Part shown: positions 32,402 through 44,574 of the stretch, piece by piece
Layout: the number at the start of each line of letters is the position of its first letter
How positions within the stretch are numbered: the stretch's first letter is position 1
NCBI GenBank assembly: GCA_001931905.2
Contig: MSJI02000869.1
Coordinates: 35,861-99,860 of the forward strand
Reading direction: 5' to 3'
Origin: Cladosporium sp. IMV 00045
Taxonomy: Eukaryota; Ascomycota; Dothideomycetes; Cladosporiales; Cladosporiaceae
Length of the DNA: 64,000 bases
Program-made: the position numbers and the translations under genes
The notes under the pieces: model-generated
Databases searched by the model: none
Told to the model about the DNA's origin: nothing
Seen by the model: the letters and a program-made list of their open reading frames with translations, nothing else

Positions 32402-35400
32402 TCATCCCAGCCTAATCTCAAGGTCTTCATTCCACACGCCACCCTGTGTCGCATCCTCCAACCCAGTAAGATACAGCACGTTCTTCTCAAAGCGCGACTG
32501 GACTCCGCCAGTGACATTTCCCGAGTTCGCACCGAAAGTGCCATTGTTTGCACTGCCTCCGTTCACAACAACACGACTTGGCTTACCAGTCGCGCCTGCA
32601 ATAGTGACATTCGCGAGCGGAAGGGCATCCTTGAAATCTCCGGAAACAGTGGCGTGTAAGGTGTTGTTCGCGAACGACAGCTATCGCGTTATGTCAGCTT
32701 GCTTCAGAAACATGCCTGAGAAGTTATGGTGGTGACAACTTACGTGAATCTCCTTGGTCGCTTCCTGCACGATGTTGATTCCATCGTCGAGATACAAATC
32801 CCCCTCCGCCTTACCGTCCTTATCCAGCGCGACAATCAGACTCCACGGGCTCAACCTCGAAGTCTTGGTGGTATTGCCAGCCTTCTGAATGGGAAGAATG
32901 TACCCGCCCCGAACGTGAATCGGCTGGTGGACAATCGGCGCATCCAGCGTCTTATTCTCCCCCGGCGCGGCATCGACTTCTTCAAGCGTGTACCAGTCGT
33001 ACCACCTCGTGCCTTCTGCAATGCCTGGGAACACGCCCTGCACGGTCTCCACCAGCGGTTCGAGCACCGGCGTCACCAGCAGGCCTGGCCCGGACATGAA
33101 CTGATTGTCGACGCCAGCGAGCTGAGGGTCGTTGGGGAATTCCCAGGACAGAGCGCGCAGGACGGTTTCACCGGATTTGTTCGCTTTGTGGAAGAGCGTG
33201 TAGGTGTAGGGGAGCAGGGAGTAGCGGATGTTCATGATGCGGCGGGTCGATTCGGCTGTGGTTGCCCAGCGGTAGGCTTCCTGCGCGATGGTGTTGCGGT
33301 TGTTGTGGTTGCGCTGCTTGGTGGTTAATTTTATTGATTCTTACAGATGTCGGCATGGTAGATCACTTACGTAGAGTGGGAACCAAGCACTCAGCTGCAT
33401 CCAGCGTGTGCAGAGCTCGAGATCCGCGTTGCCACTGGTCGATTGTTAGTCAAACTGTCGTGAGAACAAAAGTGAGGACATGGTGACTTACTTGAAGCCA
33501 CAGGTCTCGACACCGAAGTACGGGATGCCAGCAATGCCAAAAGCCAACGCCTGAGAAATGCCAAAGTACATATTGCCCCACATAGAGTTGGTATCACCTA
33601 ACAGAGCAAAAAGGTCAGCAAAACGAACATTCGCAAGATGTACCGTTCAAGACACAAGTCCTTACCACCCCAAGTTCCAGCAAAAGTTCCACTTCCAGCA
33701 AACGTGCTCCTAGCAAGGAAATACGGTCTCCTCCCACCGTATGTCGCCACAAGAGCATTCCAAGTGGCATTACCACTGGTATGTCCGTACAGATTGTGCA
33801 GCTCATACTCCGTCGTCCCGTCCTTGTGCGTAGCATTGGGCGAAATGACCTGCTTGACCAAGCTGTGCCCGTCGAGGAAGTTATTGATAGCGTAGGGAGG
33901 GAAGTTCAGATTCCTCACGCCTGGCGTGGGAACTGTGCGAGCGAGCACTGGTGTCGGTGTCTCAGTCGGGGTGGGGAATGCAGCTGACTGCGAAGCGATG
34001 GCAGAGCTTGCGGATGCTGCTTCGGTGGCGTTTGTGACGTTGAAAGACTCCGGGTAGCGGTAGTCGACTGCAATGCTGGTGTTTGCATCGCCGGGGAGAG
34101 GGAACGGGTCGTGGACGGGATTGAGGGAGAGTTGGCCTGTACCGCAGCTTCCGGTGCACCATGATGCTGCGTCGGAGATGTCTAGCCAGAAACCGTCGAA
34201 CTCGAGATCCGCGAAGTAGCGCTTGAGTTCATCAGTCCAGAATTGTTGGGCATTGGGGTCTGTTGCGAAGTCGGGCCACGTGCTGAAGCCAGGCCATTCC
34301 ATTCCGTAGTAGTTGTCGTCGCCATTCTTGATGTAGACGTCAAGCTCTTGCCCACGATCGTACGTGGCAAATGCGTCGCTGGCATTAGTCGGGTCTGGCA
34401 CGTAGACGTTGGGATCGAGGATTGGGAGCCAGTATTGTCCGGCGGCGTGAATGCGAGCTAGGAACTCACGGCCTTCGTCGATGGGGTAGTTTGCGTTGTG
34501 GCTGAAGATGCGGTTGAGGTAGAGGTAGTCAAGATCGCTCATGATGCCTTCGATTTGGATGTCGGCTTGCGCGTATAGGTCGAGAACATCTTGCAGGTTC
34601 GTCCAGTTCAGGTAGCCCCTCGCAGAAGTTAACACGTGAATATCATTATGATGGTGGTTTGTTATACTGACCATCTGTTCTGGAAGAACCCCAATGCCCA
34701 GTAAGGTTGCAAGCCAGGTGTGCCAATAATACCAGTATGATACTGACTAATGACCTCTTTCGGTGTCGGCCCGCTCAGAAAGTAGAAGTCAAAGCTGCCA
34801 CCAATAGTTCGATACGTGACAGTATCATCCCTCAAAAGCCAATCCTGACCGTGAGCGTTACGGCCATAGACGCCATGAGAGGTGGACGTGGAGTTGCCAT
34901 CACCATATCTAGTCTCCACATACACGGGATGCGTGTCATGGCCATTGACATCGATCTCTTGGTCATTCTCAAGATTGTAAGCGTTCCAGAACGTCTGCGT
35001 CCAATTGTTGCCGAGTCTGAATCCGTGGATACTGGCCGCTAAGCCGTAGATGTTGTAATCCGGAACCATGTTTGTCACCAATTCGAGAAATTGGTCTTCG
35101 AAGACTATCTTATGGCCACATGTGTCGAAGATGATCTCGCCAGAGCTAACTCGGGAGACCTGGAACTGGAAGCTTGGATCGTTGGTCCAGGTGAACGCGA
35201 GATCGCTTTGGTTCTTACTCGAGTCGTCTTCGATGTTTGGCTTCGGCGTGTAGTGTTCTGACAGAATATAGAGTGATTCATTGGCTGGAGCTAGATTCTT
35301 GGGGATGATCCGCACAGCAAGACGCTCCTTACTCTGATATTCAACCGACAGAGTCAAGTCTGCGATCTCGTTACCGTAGACATTACATGCATCTCCAGCC

Positions 35401-35691
35401 AGAGTCAAGTCGGCAGTGATGGCGTTGCTGGTTTCATGCACGTTAGAAGCTTTATAACCTGGGCAAACATCTTGTGCGTTCGGAGCTGTTGAGTCGACAA
35501 CATTGGGCGTGACGCTCGGCGCGTAGTTTTGTGATGATGGCAGGATTGGAGTAGGTGGGAAGGCTGGAGGGTATTGTGGTTGTTGCGCTGCTTTTAGTGA
35601 GCATTGGCCTCGATACCGTTTAGTCGACGACACGATACATACCCGCAACCAGCACCGGCAACGTACAAGCAAAAGCCGTCGAGAAATGCAT
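32402..35691 (-). CDS. Secreted GH31 alpha-glucosidase, AgdA-like
   Basis: My exons are 35691-35643, 35590-34672, 34618-33666, 33597-33492, 33434-33371, 33313-32744 and 32680-32402; all phases agree, giving 979 aa. A signal peptide is followed by a Pro-rich mature start and a QDVCPGYKASNV block shared with the GH31 gene at 18 kb. The nucleophile region reads FDGFWLDISDAASWCTGSCG near residue 468, matching the AgdA-type pattern W-x-D-M-S-E-x-x-S-x-C but with Ile for Met and Asp for the conserved Glu. The acid/base region RSTFAGSG...TWGGDTNSMW is intact across the exon 3/4 splice. AgdA-type enzymes hydrolyse and transglycosylate malto-oligosaccharides. It is not a recent duplicate of the 18-kb enzyme: their catalytic motifs and exon plans differ. 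Confidence 0.92.
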
Positions 35692-36572
35692 GATGGCAAG
35701 CTTCTTGCTACACCACGGTACAATGCAAGTACAGCATGGCCTATCTGTATTTGTACGCCAGCACGGATGGTATAAGTACCCTGCCATCCCCTCCGAGATC
35801 ATCACATCTCGCTCATGACAACATCGTCATCGCCTGAACGCAAAGTGAGCCTCTTCCCGGAGTATGTTCCAGTGTTCAATAAAGTCAACGCCGCCAATCA
35901 CCACCACAGGGCAATCTCATCATGCTTTTCCAAATACCTGGTCGGCAATAAGGAACCCGATCGAACTTGCAGTCTGCGGAGCCGAATCCAACAACAAGGA
36001 AACTGTAAGAGCCGGAATCCACGATTCTCATGATCTGCGAAGGAACATCATCGTCGCTCACTGCTGTTTCGCGGTATGGTGCCTGAAGATCGGTGCGGGG
36101 AAGGAGTGATCGAGAGACCGATCGAGGATCATGCTTGCACCGGCTCCCAAAGAGCTTATCGATGAGCTACTTGGAGCTTGTTAATTATTGATGATTTGAG
36201 TTGCGACTTTTGCATGGACAATTTGAGTTGTCGACTCTGTCTCAGGTAGGGGATTGTTGGGTGCAAGCGGACGGCTCTCCGACGGCGGGGATTAGATGGC
36301 TCAGTCCACCATTCGCTGCTCACAACATCTCGGATCGTTCTGTGTCAATTGTTTTCATTACATGGCGGACGGAGCTGTTGAAGTAGAATAAACACGGAAG
36401 ACCAGAAAGCTGTTGGAAGAGAGATATATATGTACATGTTACTACTACAGAAAGCTCAGTGAAGACTTGACACTGAGCCCAAATATGTACAATAATTTTA
36501 CAATGAAATATTACACCTACCATGCATTCGCTGCAACGCTGTCAAGAATTCAAAGCTCAAGCTGCTATGGCC
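35692..36572. other. Intergenic: GH31 promoter and Mrm1 3' side
   Basis: No gene-like frame is seen. The left half is the upstream region of the AgdA-like gene; the right side is A/T-rich. Confidence 0.45.
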
Positions 36573-38097
36573 TTAGAACATGCGCTCCGAAGTTGATCCA
36601 CGAATTCGAGGTGGTTCGCGCATGAAAGCATCAAGTAGAACAGCACCAGCGACGCCAACATTCAAGCTGTCGACGCCCACAGAACTGCCTCCTAATACAC
36701 CGCTGAGGATCGTGACATCCAGATCAGCTTTTGTCCGAAGGTTCGCCCGCAAGCCGAAGCCTTCAGATCCGAGCATCAAAATGCAAGGGTTGCGAGCCAG
36801 TGGATTCGCAAGAGAAATACCTGCGGGCGTCAATTGTCTATGAAGTCTGTTCGCCTGGTTGTCTGGCGCGACGGCCGCGCATATTCTCCAGCCTTCCTTT
36901 CCGCTCCTCACGATGAAGTCAGATGGCCGCGACACTGCAAGGATAGGAATCGCTTCGCATGCGCCAGAGCTGGCTTTCGCCAGCACTGTTGAGGTGAGGT
37001 TGGCGCATGTGTTGACGGCGACGGCGACGGCATCGACGCCGTAAAAATGAGCTGTACGGAGGATGCCGCCCAAATTGCCGGGATCGGTGATACCGTCCAG
37101 AAATAGAACAAAAGGTTGTCGCCATGATTTGCTGTCGTATTTCAGAGTGAGAGAGTCTCCATTGACGGCCTTATCTTCTGCATTTTGCTGATCGAGGTCG
37201 ACGGTCACGGTGTTTTTGGCAGCGTGAGGTTTGCGAAGAACGGTTGCTGGCGGAGTAGGGAGGGCAGAGACTTCCAAAGCAACTCCATTATGAGGTCGTC
37301 CCTCACTCAGCTTGTCAAGTAGGCGTGTGTCCCTTTGCCATGAGATTTTAACTCCGTTTCGCTGTGCAAGATTTCGGAGTGGGTGTATCACTTGCCGGTC
37401 TTCGCGCCGTTCCGGTAGCGATTCACCCTCCTTTTTCAAGAACAATTGGTATACCTTCCGCCTGTTGCCGCGTAGGGCTGCGGAGACTGCATTGGCGCCA
37501 TACAGAAACTGGCTTGAAGCGGTCGTGTATGGAATAGCTAAAGGAACATCGTCGCGTTGTGTTCTCTGAGGCTTCTCCACGTCGTCCTTAGGGCGATGTG
37601 CCGTGTCGGCGGAGAATCTCATAGACTTTGCATTTTCGTCCCTCGAACCATGCTCTTCGATAGATACTTGATATCACGGCCTCATCCCCTTGCCGCTGTG
37701 CAGGTTTCTTCGCTCTGCGGTTGGGCCCTTTACGCTCTAACAGTATACTGGAATTGCCGACGCCATTGTTGGTCCTTTCATCTGTCACATATCTTTTTCC
37801 CCTCTCGGTGGTGTTGAGTGGGCGCTTCTCTTTCTTCTTATGGCCATGTGAGGGAAGCTCGTGGTGTCCCTGACTGAGCACTGTAAATGGATCCTCCCAT
37901 CCTGTTGGGGCCTTTGGCGCCTCAAAGTTCCGTGGCGCTCTGCGATCGCTCTCCCGAGTTGGCCTTGTTTCGTGGTGCTCTGCGATCGCTCTGGTCCGAT
38001 GTTGTCTTCTGGCTCGCTCGGATTCCACGATTGATGGCTGATGTTCGAGAGACGTGGCGAATGAAGCTATGCGACTGCCATCGTGTCGCTGTCGCAC
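36573..38097 (-). CDS. MRM1: Mitochondrial rRNA 2'-O-ribose methyltransferase, Mrm1/TrmH-SpoU family
   Basis: The conserved part is one exon from 37666 to 36573. It has a substrate-binding domain (SQFLYGANAVSAAL, HNGVALEV) and a SPOUT knot: LDGITDPGNLGGILRTA (motif 1), LMLGSEGFGLR (motif 2), SVGVDSLNVGVAGAVLL (motif 3). Mrm1 methylates the 2'-O of a conserved G in mitochondrial large-subunit rRNA. A basic N-terminal region can be joined by an 82-nt intron (37748-37667, GTATAC donor) to a frame starting at ATG 38097, giving 480 aa. A stronger mitochondrial presequence (MPLFLSKAAPVAARCCATA...) starts at 38143 but is in another frame; a 40-bp-period duplication at 37,927-37,992 separates the two. 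An internal start at 37622 would give 349 aa. The N-terminus is therefore uncertain; the catalytic assignment is not. Confidence 0.82.
37927..37992. repeat. Near-tandem 26-bp duplication, 40-bp period
   Basis: The 26-bp copies at 37,927-37,952 and 37,967-37,992 differ at two positions, both C in the first and T in the second on the plus strand. Both encode the same SDRRAPRN on the minus strand, in different frames, because 40 is not a multiple of three. Confidence 0.9.
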
Positions 38098-38536
38098 AGC
38101 ATCTTGCGGCGACAGGAGCTGCTTTGGAAAGGAAAAGTGGCATTACAATGCTGGCGTTGATGATTTTAAGGAAAAAAATATCTCGAAAGGGTGCATGTGA
38201 AAGTCATGTGAAAGCCGAGTCGCTGGGAAAGTTGCTTGCTTCACTTTCCACTTTCGGCACTTGAACCCCACGCTCGCTCTCGAAGCGCGTTGCTGTGACG
38301 CGCTCGATAGATAATCTTGAGCTCTCTGCCTTTACGAAACCCACGAACAACACACCCTCTATTCTCACCATTCACCCAACACTTTTCGCATGCGACACCA
38401 GTAATCAACGCGGAACAGCAATGCGACCGCCATGGCACGCCGCATCGTAACACCCAGCGTCTAGCCATTGCTTTACTCCCTCCGATCGGCCGTCTACGAC
38501 ACATTGCGACACACATCTCGAGCGAAACCAGCAACG
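38098..38536. other. Divergent promoter (Mrm1 / remodeller)
   Basis: This holds the presequence-like frame (38143 leftwards) on the minus strand and the 5' leader of the remodeller on the plus strand. The remodeller frame is open upstream to an ATG at 38468, but MGFSFGDGD at 38537 looks the better start. Confidence 0.45.
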
Positions 38537-41500
38537 ATGGGTTTCAGTTTCGGCGACGGCGATTCATCCTCCGATAATGAAGGTGCGGGCGACATATCCG
38601 CGTGGAAGAGCGGTGCAATGCGACAGCGTCCTTCCCCTCCAAGGCGTACTTCGGGCTTCCAAGCAGTGAACCAGCCTGTCGAAGAGGATATCGCCATGGA
38701 ATCGTCGCCAGAGCCTGCACCCGCTCCTGCTCCGGTACAAGCCCCATCACGTGCTCCAGTCGCGCAAATTGTGCCTGCGACGGAGCCCACGGTCATTTCC
38801 TCAGGCGAAGAGTCGAGCTCAGAGGACGAAGATGAAGATGAACCCAATCTGAAGGCGCCTTCACAACCTGAGGAGGCTGGAGAAGCTCGTGTTGCATCAA
38901 AACCAGTGAACAGCGAACTTTCTTCTGAAGCGAAAGACCAGGAATATGAGAGTGCGTCGGAAGATGGGAAGCGCTTCGACTGGTCATTTGGCCAATCACC
39001 TGAGCAACCGCACAAGCAAGATACAATCGAGGAAGACGAGTTACACGTACCGCATTCAAATCTCGAAGTTGTCATTCCTGGTGATGAACTTGAGGAGGAG
39101 GAACGCCAGGAGTACGAGGACTTCACCGCTGGCGGTGATGTAGTGCTTCGTGTGATGAATGAGATGACCAATGAGGACGGAATGATGGAATACACGGTCG
39201 AATTTGAAGATCGTCACGTTGAGCAGGTGAGTTTCAAGCTTGTGATTGCACATGACAGGCAAGGATATATACTATTATCCTCATCGCCTTTCTTTACCTT
39301 CTCACTACCACAACCACGACACAAATTGTCACAATCGACTAACACACCTGGCAGATTTCATTTGCCGACTTGTTCCTATACCAGAACGGCCAAGAAGCAC
39401 TCAACAACTTCGAATCTCAGCCATCACCAGAACCTGAGCCTGCGCCCAAGGCCAAGCGCTCGAGTAGGAAGATGTCTTCTACCCACCCCCGAGCTCGCTC
39501 ATCTATGCAGAAGGGCTTCGTGAGCACCGTGGATGCGGTAGATGGATCAGAAGCCGAACCCGACTCAGAAGAAGAACCCCTCCAGGTACGCCGCAGCGGT
39601 CGCAAGCGCCAACAGGACACAACTCAGTACGTCGGAGCGTCAGGCTCTGAAGAGTCTGATGACGAGCTCGCTAGCACAGATGTGTCCACGAAACGCCGCT
39701 CAAAGAAGGACATTGCCCCCTCTCGAAAATCACTCCGAACGTCTAAGCGCGTACTTCAACTCGACGACTCCGAACAAGACATCCTCGCCGGCGATTACTC
39801 TAATGAAGACGACGACGAAGATGACGATGACACCGACTTGTTGATCTCAGACCTACCCGGAGTGAAGAAGCGTGGTCGCCCACGTGGCGCCCGCAACCGT
39901 TCGGGTGGAAACGATCGCGCCAAACGGCAACGCACAGGCGAGCGTCACAGTGCGCGCACAACAAGGCACATTGGCGCCATGGAGGAAGTCGATATCGATA
40001 ACATCTATCGTTCCGAAAGTGGCGATGTCGTGAGAGCACCACCGAAGCCTAAGCCTGTCGCGGCAAAGGAGATCTTCCAACCACTGCCGAGGAATGACGA
40101 GTTCAGGATGCGCCATAACCAGCAATGCGAGGTTTGCACGAATGGCCCCAATTTCGCGCCTTTGGTATATTGCCAGGGCTGCACGCTGTCCTATCACAAG
40201 CAATGCCTCGGCCACCGAACAAATCGCGAGCATCTGGTGACCAAGATTGGTGAGGAGAATTTCGTGTTGCAGTGCAGACGCTGTGTCGCGTATCCTCAAA
40301 CTAAGGATCGCTCTGCTCCAGACCAAGGCAAATGCCAGGATTGTTATCGACACGGTGCGGCTTGCCGTCCGTTCCGTCATCGCAAGACTCCTGCCCAAGA
40401 ACAACGTGAGCGCGAGGATAACGATGGCGTCGATCCGACATACGAAGTCGACCCTGCTCGTGTCAACAACTACGAAAACGTGCTCTTTCGCTGCAATCAT
40501 TGCTTCCGTGCATTCCATTTCGAGCATCTCCCATCCCGTTCGGATCTCATGGATCTAGACACCGAAGCCGATGCAGAACAGCGATTCCGCGAGTACAGTA
40601 GAGATGGACAATGCAAAGAGTGCCTCAATATGCCTGCAAAGGTATCTGGACTCGTTGCCTGGAAACCCACCGACGAAGACAACTACGACGATGCTATGCG
40701 TATTGACGAAATCAACGAAGAATTGAAGGCATACCTCGTTAGGTGGGAAGGCCATTCCTACTTCCAAGCTTGCTGGATGCCTGGAGCTTGGGTTTGGGGC
40801 GTCACCAGTACAGCCATGCGCAAAGCATTCGCCAAACGCGAAGACGCTATAAGACCGAAGATGCGTACTGAAGAAGCCATTCCGGAGGACTTCCTGCGTA
40901 CCGACATCGTCCTGGACATCAAATTCACGAGTATTGTTGACATTCGCACCGAAGATATCGACAAGGCTCGTATCCGTGAGGTGGACAAGGCTTTGATCAA
41001 GTACAAAGGCCTAGGCTACGAAGATGCCGTTTGGGAAAAGCCTCCCACCCCCGAAGATGGCGAACGCTGGACCGACTTTGTCACGGCTTACAACGACTGG
41101 GTTCTCGGTCGATATGTGCGGCCACCTGCTCGGTCGGCCCTCAAAGTCCGAATGGAGAAGGCTCGAAAAATCAATTTCGATGAGCTGGAAAAGAAGACGC
41201 AACCCGACACTATCCAGGGTGGCGAGCTGATGAAGTACCAAATGGAAGGCCTCAACTGGCTTTACTACAAGTGGCACACACAAAAGAATGCCATTCTGGC
41301 CGATGAGATGGGTCTAGGAAAAACAATCCAGATCATCGGATTCTTGTCCACTCTGGTCAAAAACTGGTCCTGCTATCCGTTCCTCATCGTGGTGCCGAAT
41401 TCAACCTGTCCGAATTGGCGTCGCGAGATCAAGCGATGGGCTCCAAGCCTTCGTGTGGTCGCCTTCTACGGCTCGAAGGAAAGCAGAGATCTCGCCTACC

Positions 41501-43710
41501 GTCACGAGATGTACCCCGAGAACAGCAAAGATCTTCGCTGCCATGTTGTCGTTACTTCCTACGACGCTGCTTCTGACGACAGCTGTCGCAAATTCTTTCG
41601 CAGCGTAGCGTGGCAGGGTTTGATCGTAGACGAGGGCCAGCGTCTCAAGAGCGAGAAGACTCAACTGTACTCTGCACTTGGCGCACTCAAAGCCCCTTTC
41701 AAAGTCCTCATGACTGGTACGCCTTTGCAGAACAACCAACGCGAACTGTTCAACTTGCTACACTTCCTCGATGAGACGAAGGACGTTGATGAGCTTGAAA
41801 AGAAGTACGAAGACCTCGACCAAGCCAAGATCAGTGAGCTCCACGAAGAGATTCGGCCGTTCTTCCTTCGCCGCACCAAAGCCCAGGTCTTGACTTTCTT
41901 GCCACCGATGGCACAAATCATCTTGCCGGTCAGCATGAGCGTCTTGCAGAAGAAGGTCTACCGCACGATCCTCGCCAAAAACCCAGATCTCATGCGTTCC
42001 ATTTTCAGCGCTGAGCAAAACTTGGGCAAAGGCGAAAGGGCAAGCTTGAGCAATGTGCTCATGCAGCTGCGCAAATGTCTGTGTCACCCGTTCGTCTACA
42101 GCAGAGGCATCGAGGAAAGAAACCATGACACCACACTTTCTCACCGCAATCTGGTTGACGCTAGTAGCAAGCTTAAGCTACTGGAAGTGCTCTTGCCGAA
42201 ACTACAGGAGTGCGGCCACCGCGTCCTCATCTTTAGCCAGTTTCTCGACATGCTCGACATGGTAGAGGACTTCCTCGACGGCATGGCCCTGCAGTACCAG
42301 CGACTTGACGGCCAGATCAGCAGCTTGCAAAAGCAAAAGCGCATTGACGAGTTCAACGAGCCTGGGTCACCGCTTTTCGCCTTCTTGCTATCGACCCGTG
42401 CAGGTGGTGTCGGAATCAACTTGGCTTCCGCAGACACTGTCATCATTCTCGATCCTGACTTCAATCCTCATCAAGATATCCAAGCTTTGAGCAGAGCGCA
42501 CCGCATCGGACAGACGAAGAAGGTGCTTTGCTTCCAGCTTGTCACCCGCGCAAGTGCTGAGGAGAAGATCATGCAGATCGGCCGCAAGAAGCTTGCCCTC
42601 GACCACGTCTTGATCCAAGAGATGGATACCGACGACACGGATGAGAATGATCTTGTTTCCGTCCTGCGCCATGGTGCTGGTGAGCTCTTCGAAGATAACG
42701 GTGACCAAGACATCATCTACGACAACTTCAGCGTCGAGCAGCTACTGGACAGGAGCCGCATCGAAGACACCAATCCAGGCGGCGACAAGTCCGCTGAGAC
42801 ACAATTCAGTCACGCACGTGTCTGGGCCAACAATACCGGTGGCCTTGAGGACGTCGCTTTGGAGGCAGACGAAGAAACTGCCCCTGATCCTGGCGTGTGG
42901 GCAAATATTCTCAAAGAGCGCGAGCGTGCCGCCAACGAAGAAGCTGCTGCGAAGGCAGAGGCCCTCGGTCGTGGACGACGCAACAGGGGTCACATTGACT
43001 ATGGCGACGTCATGGGCGAAACCGAGGGTCTCGATATCTCCCCAATTAAGAAGAAGGGGAGACGCAACAACAAAGACCCGGATGAAAGTGATACTGATTT
43101 CCAGGCCGAAAGCGATGCCGAATCTGGCGCTGACGAGGGTGAGACAAGCGACACTGCTATGTTTGATCAAGACGATATGGGCATTGCTAAACAAGGTGCA
43201 GCAAGCAAACATTCTGGTAAGCGACCCTCCTCATCCAAAAATCCACTACCCACCCCTGCCGCTTCACCTGGAAAGAATGGCCAAAAATTTGCCAAGCAAG
43301 GTGCACTCCTCAAGGCTTCTCTTTCAACAAAGAAGCCAGCAAGGGGAAGACCGGTCGGGTCGAAGAACTTGAAAGTGTCGACTCCCAAGAAGCCGGCGGC
43401 AACGCAAATTGCTTCCAAGAAAGCTCCAAATGCTCTCACTTCGACCATGAAGAAGACAAAAGAAGGCGCTACGCCAAAATCGCAGGTGAAGAGCGCATCG
43501 GCCTCAGCTTCAGCGAGCACAACCAGTCCGACCAAACTTGGCTCGAATGGCATCGCGTCCAACACTTCGATGTCTTCGGCGAAGGCAGCCCCTATCGGCG
43601 ATATAGAGGTCATTGACCTCGATCCCGATGATCCACCATCCCCAGAACAGCCGCACTCACCGCCCTCCAAGAAGGTCAAAGATCCATCAGACACTGGCTT
43701 ACAATCGTGA
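38537..43710 (+). CDS. Mit1/CHD-type chromatin remodelling ATPase (PHD, chromo-like, SNF2)
   Basis: My model is join(38537..39226,39355..43710), 1681 aa. An acidic Ser-rich N-terminus leads into a PHD finger at ~486-530 (CEVC...CQGC...H..C...CRRC). A second Cys/His cluster follows (CQDC...CNHC). A chromo-like segment (YLVRWEGHSYFQACWMPG) lies near 690. The SNF2 ATPase has Walker A DEMGLGKT near 880, Walker B DEGQ near 988 and TGTPLQNN; helicase C has TRAGGVGINLASAD and HRIGQ near 1250-1280. The order PHD-chromo-SNF2 resembles fission yeast Mit1 (SHREC complex, heterochromatic silencing) and its filamentous-fungus homologues. The tail is Lys/Ala-rich and contains EVIDLD. The frame ends in TGLQS, where family members continue into a Cys-rich module encoded just downstream in another frame. 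Confidence 0.85.
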
Positions 43711-44293
43711 TAAAAGCAGCTCACCCATATTTCCGTCGCGCTCATGTTCCCCAACCACCATCCCCCGGCGGCACCGCCACTCCCCCCGACAACGACTTCC
43801 CCAATAACGACTTCCCCTCAGCCGACGACTACATCAAATGCCTTGTATGCAGAACACAACACCTTCTCGGCTCCTGTCCCCTCAAAGAATCCGGCGTTGA
43901 ACACTGCAACCTCTGCGGCATAGCCCACTTCGGACAAGCCCGGGTGTGTCCTCACATCACATCCGAGACGCAAGTACGTCGTCCCACAAAACCACTCAAC
44001 ATATAGCCCCAAAACTAACAAATCCCCAGGTCCGCGGCATGATCGAGGCGCTCAAAAACTCCAACGAACCCGAACACCTCGTGCGCGAAGCCATGCGCTA
44101 CCTCAAAGGCCTCAAAGGCAACCTGGTGCAGATCAAAAAGCAGAAAATGGCCAAAGAGCGCGCCGCCAGAGAAGAAGCTGCAGCGGCCGTCATGCAGCAG
44201 CAGCATCTTTACAATCAGCCTCACTATCAGGCGCAGCCGCAGCCGCAGCAACCTGGTCCGGGGTTTTACACGACTTATGGGTGGATGGGGTGA
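43711..44293 (+). pseudogene. Detached C-terminal Cys-rich module of the remodeller (out of frame)
   Basis: A coding-like segment runs in a different frame from about 43,707 to 43,973. It continues after a clear 56-nt intron (43,974-44,029; GTACGT...CCCCAG) to a stop at 44,293. It encodes CLVCRTQH..GSCPLK, EHCNLCGIAHFG, CPHITSETQVRGMIEALK and a Lys-rich helix, then a Gln/Pro-rich end. From memory, Mit1-like proteins of filamentous fungi end in this module. No ATG precedes it in frame, which argues against a separate gene. No GT-AG pair with good consensus and correct phase links it to the upstream exon. I infer a one-base deletion near 43,705 (assembly or real) that truncates the protein. A missed exon or unusual splice is the alternative. 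Confidence 0.65.
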
Positions 44294-44574
44294 GAGGTTG
44301 AGAATTGAGAGGCTGGGTTGATTTTATTTTGACGATGGGATGTATGAAGTAGAGCGAGCAGCTGTACGAATAGAGATACCCAAACTTTGCCATGACTTGA
44401 CTTCTTGCCTTTCCTGCTGTCCCCTTCACACTCTGAAAACCCCACTACGCAACAACTCATAACCCACAAGCAAGAGGTCAAGGATAAAACGTGACCCGGA
44501 GACTCTACTGCCGAGACATCAAGTCAGTCGGCTCGTCAATCATTAGCTACAAATCATCCCAATCACAACACTTC

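Noticed and set aside
18076..35691. Secondary-metabolite or sugar-utilisation cluster around the GH31 genes
   Set aside because: No synthase, transporter or pathway regulator is present; flanking genes are unrelated.
18076..35691. The two GH31 genes as a recent local duplication
   Set aside because: Different exon structures and different catalytic-loop signatures show an old divergence.
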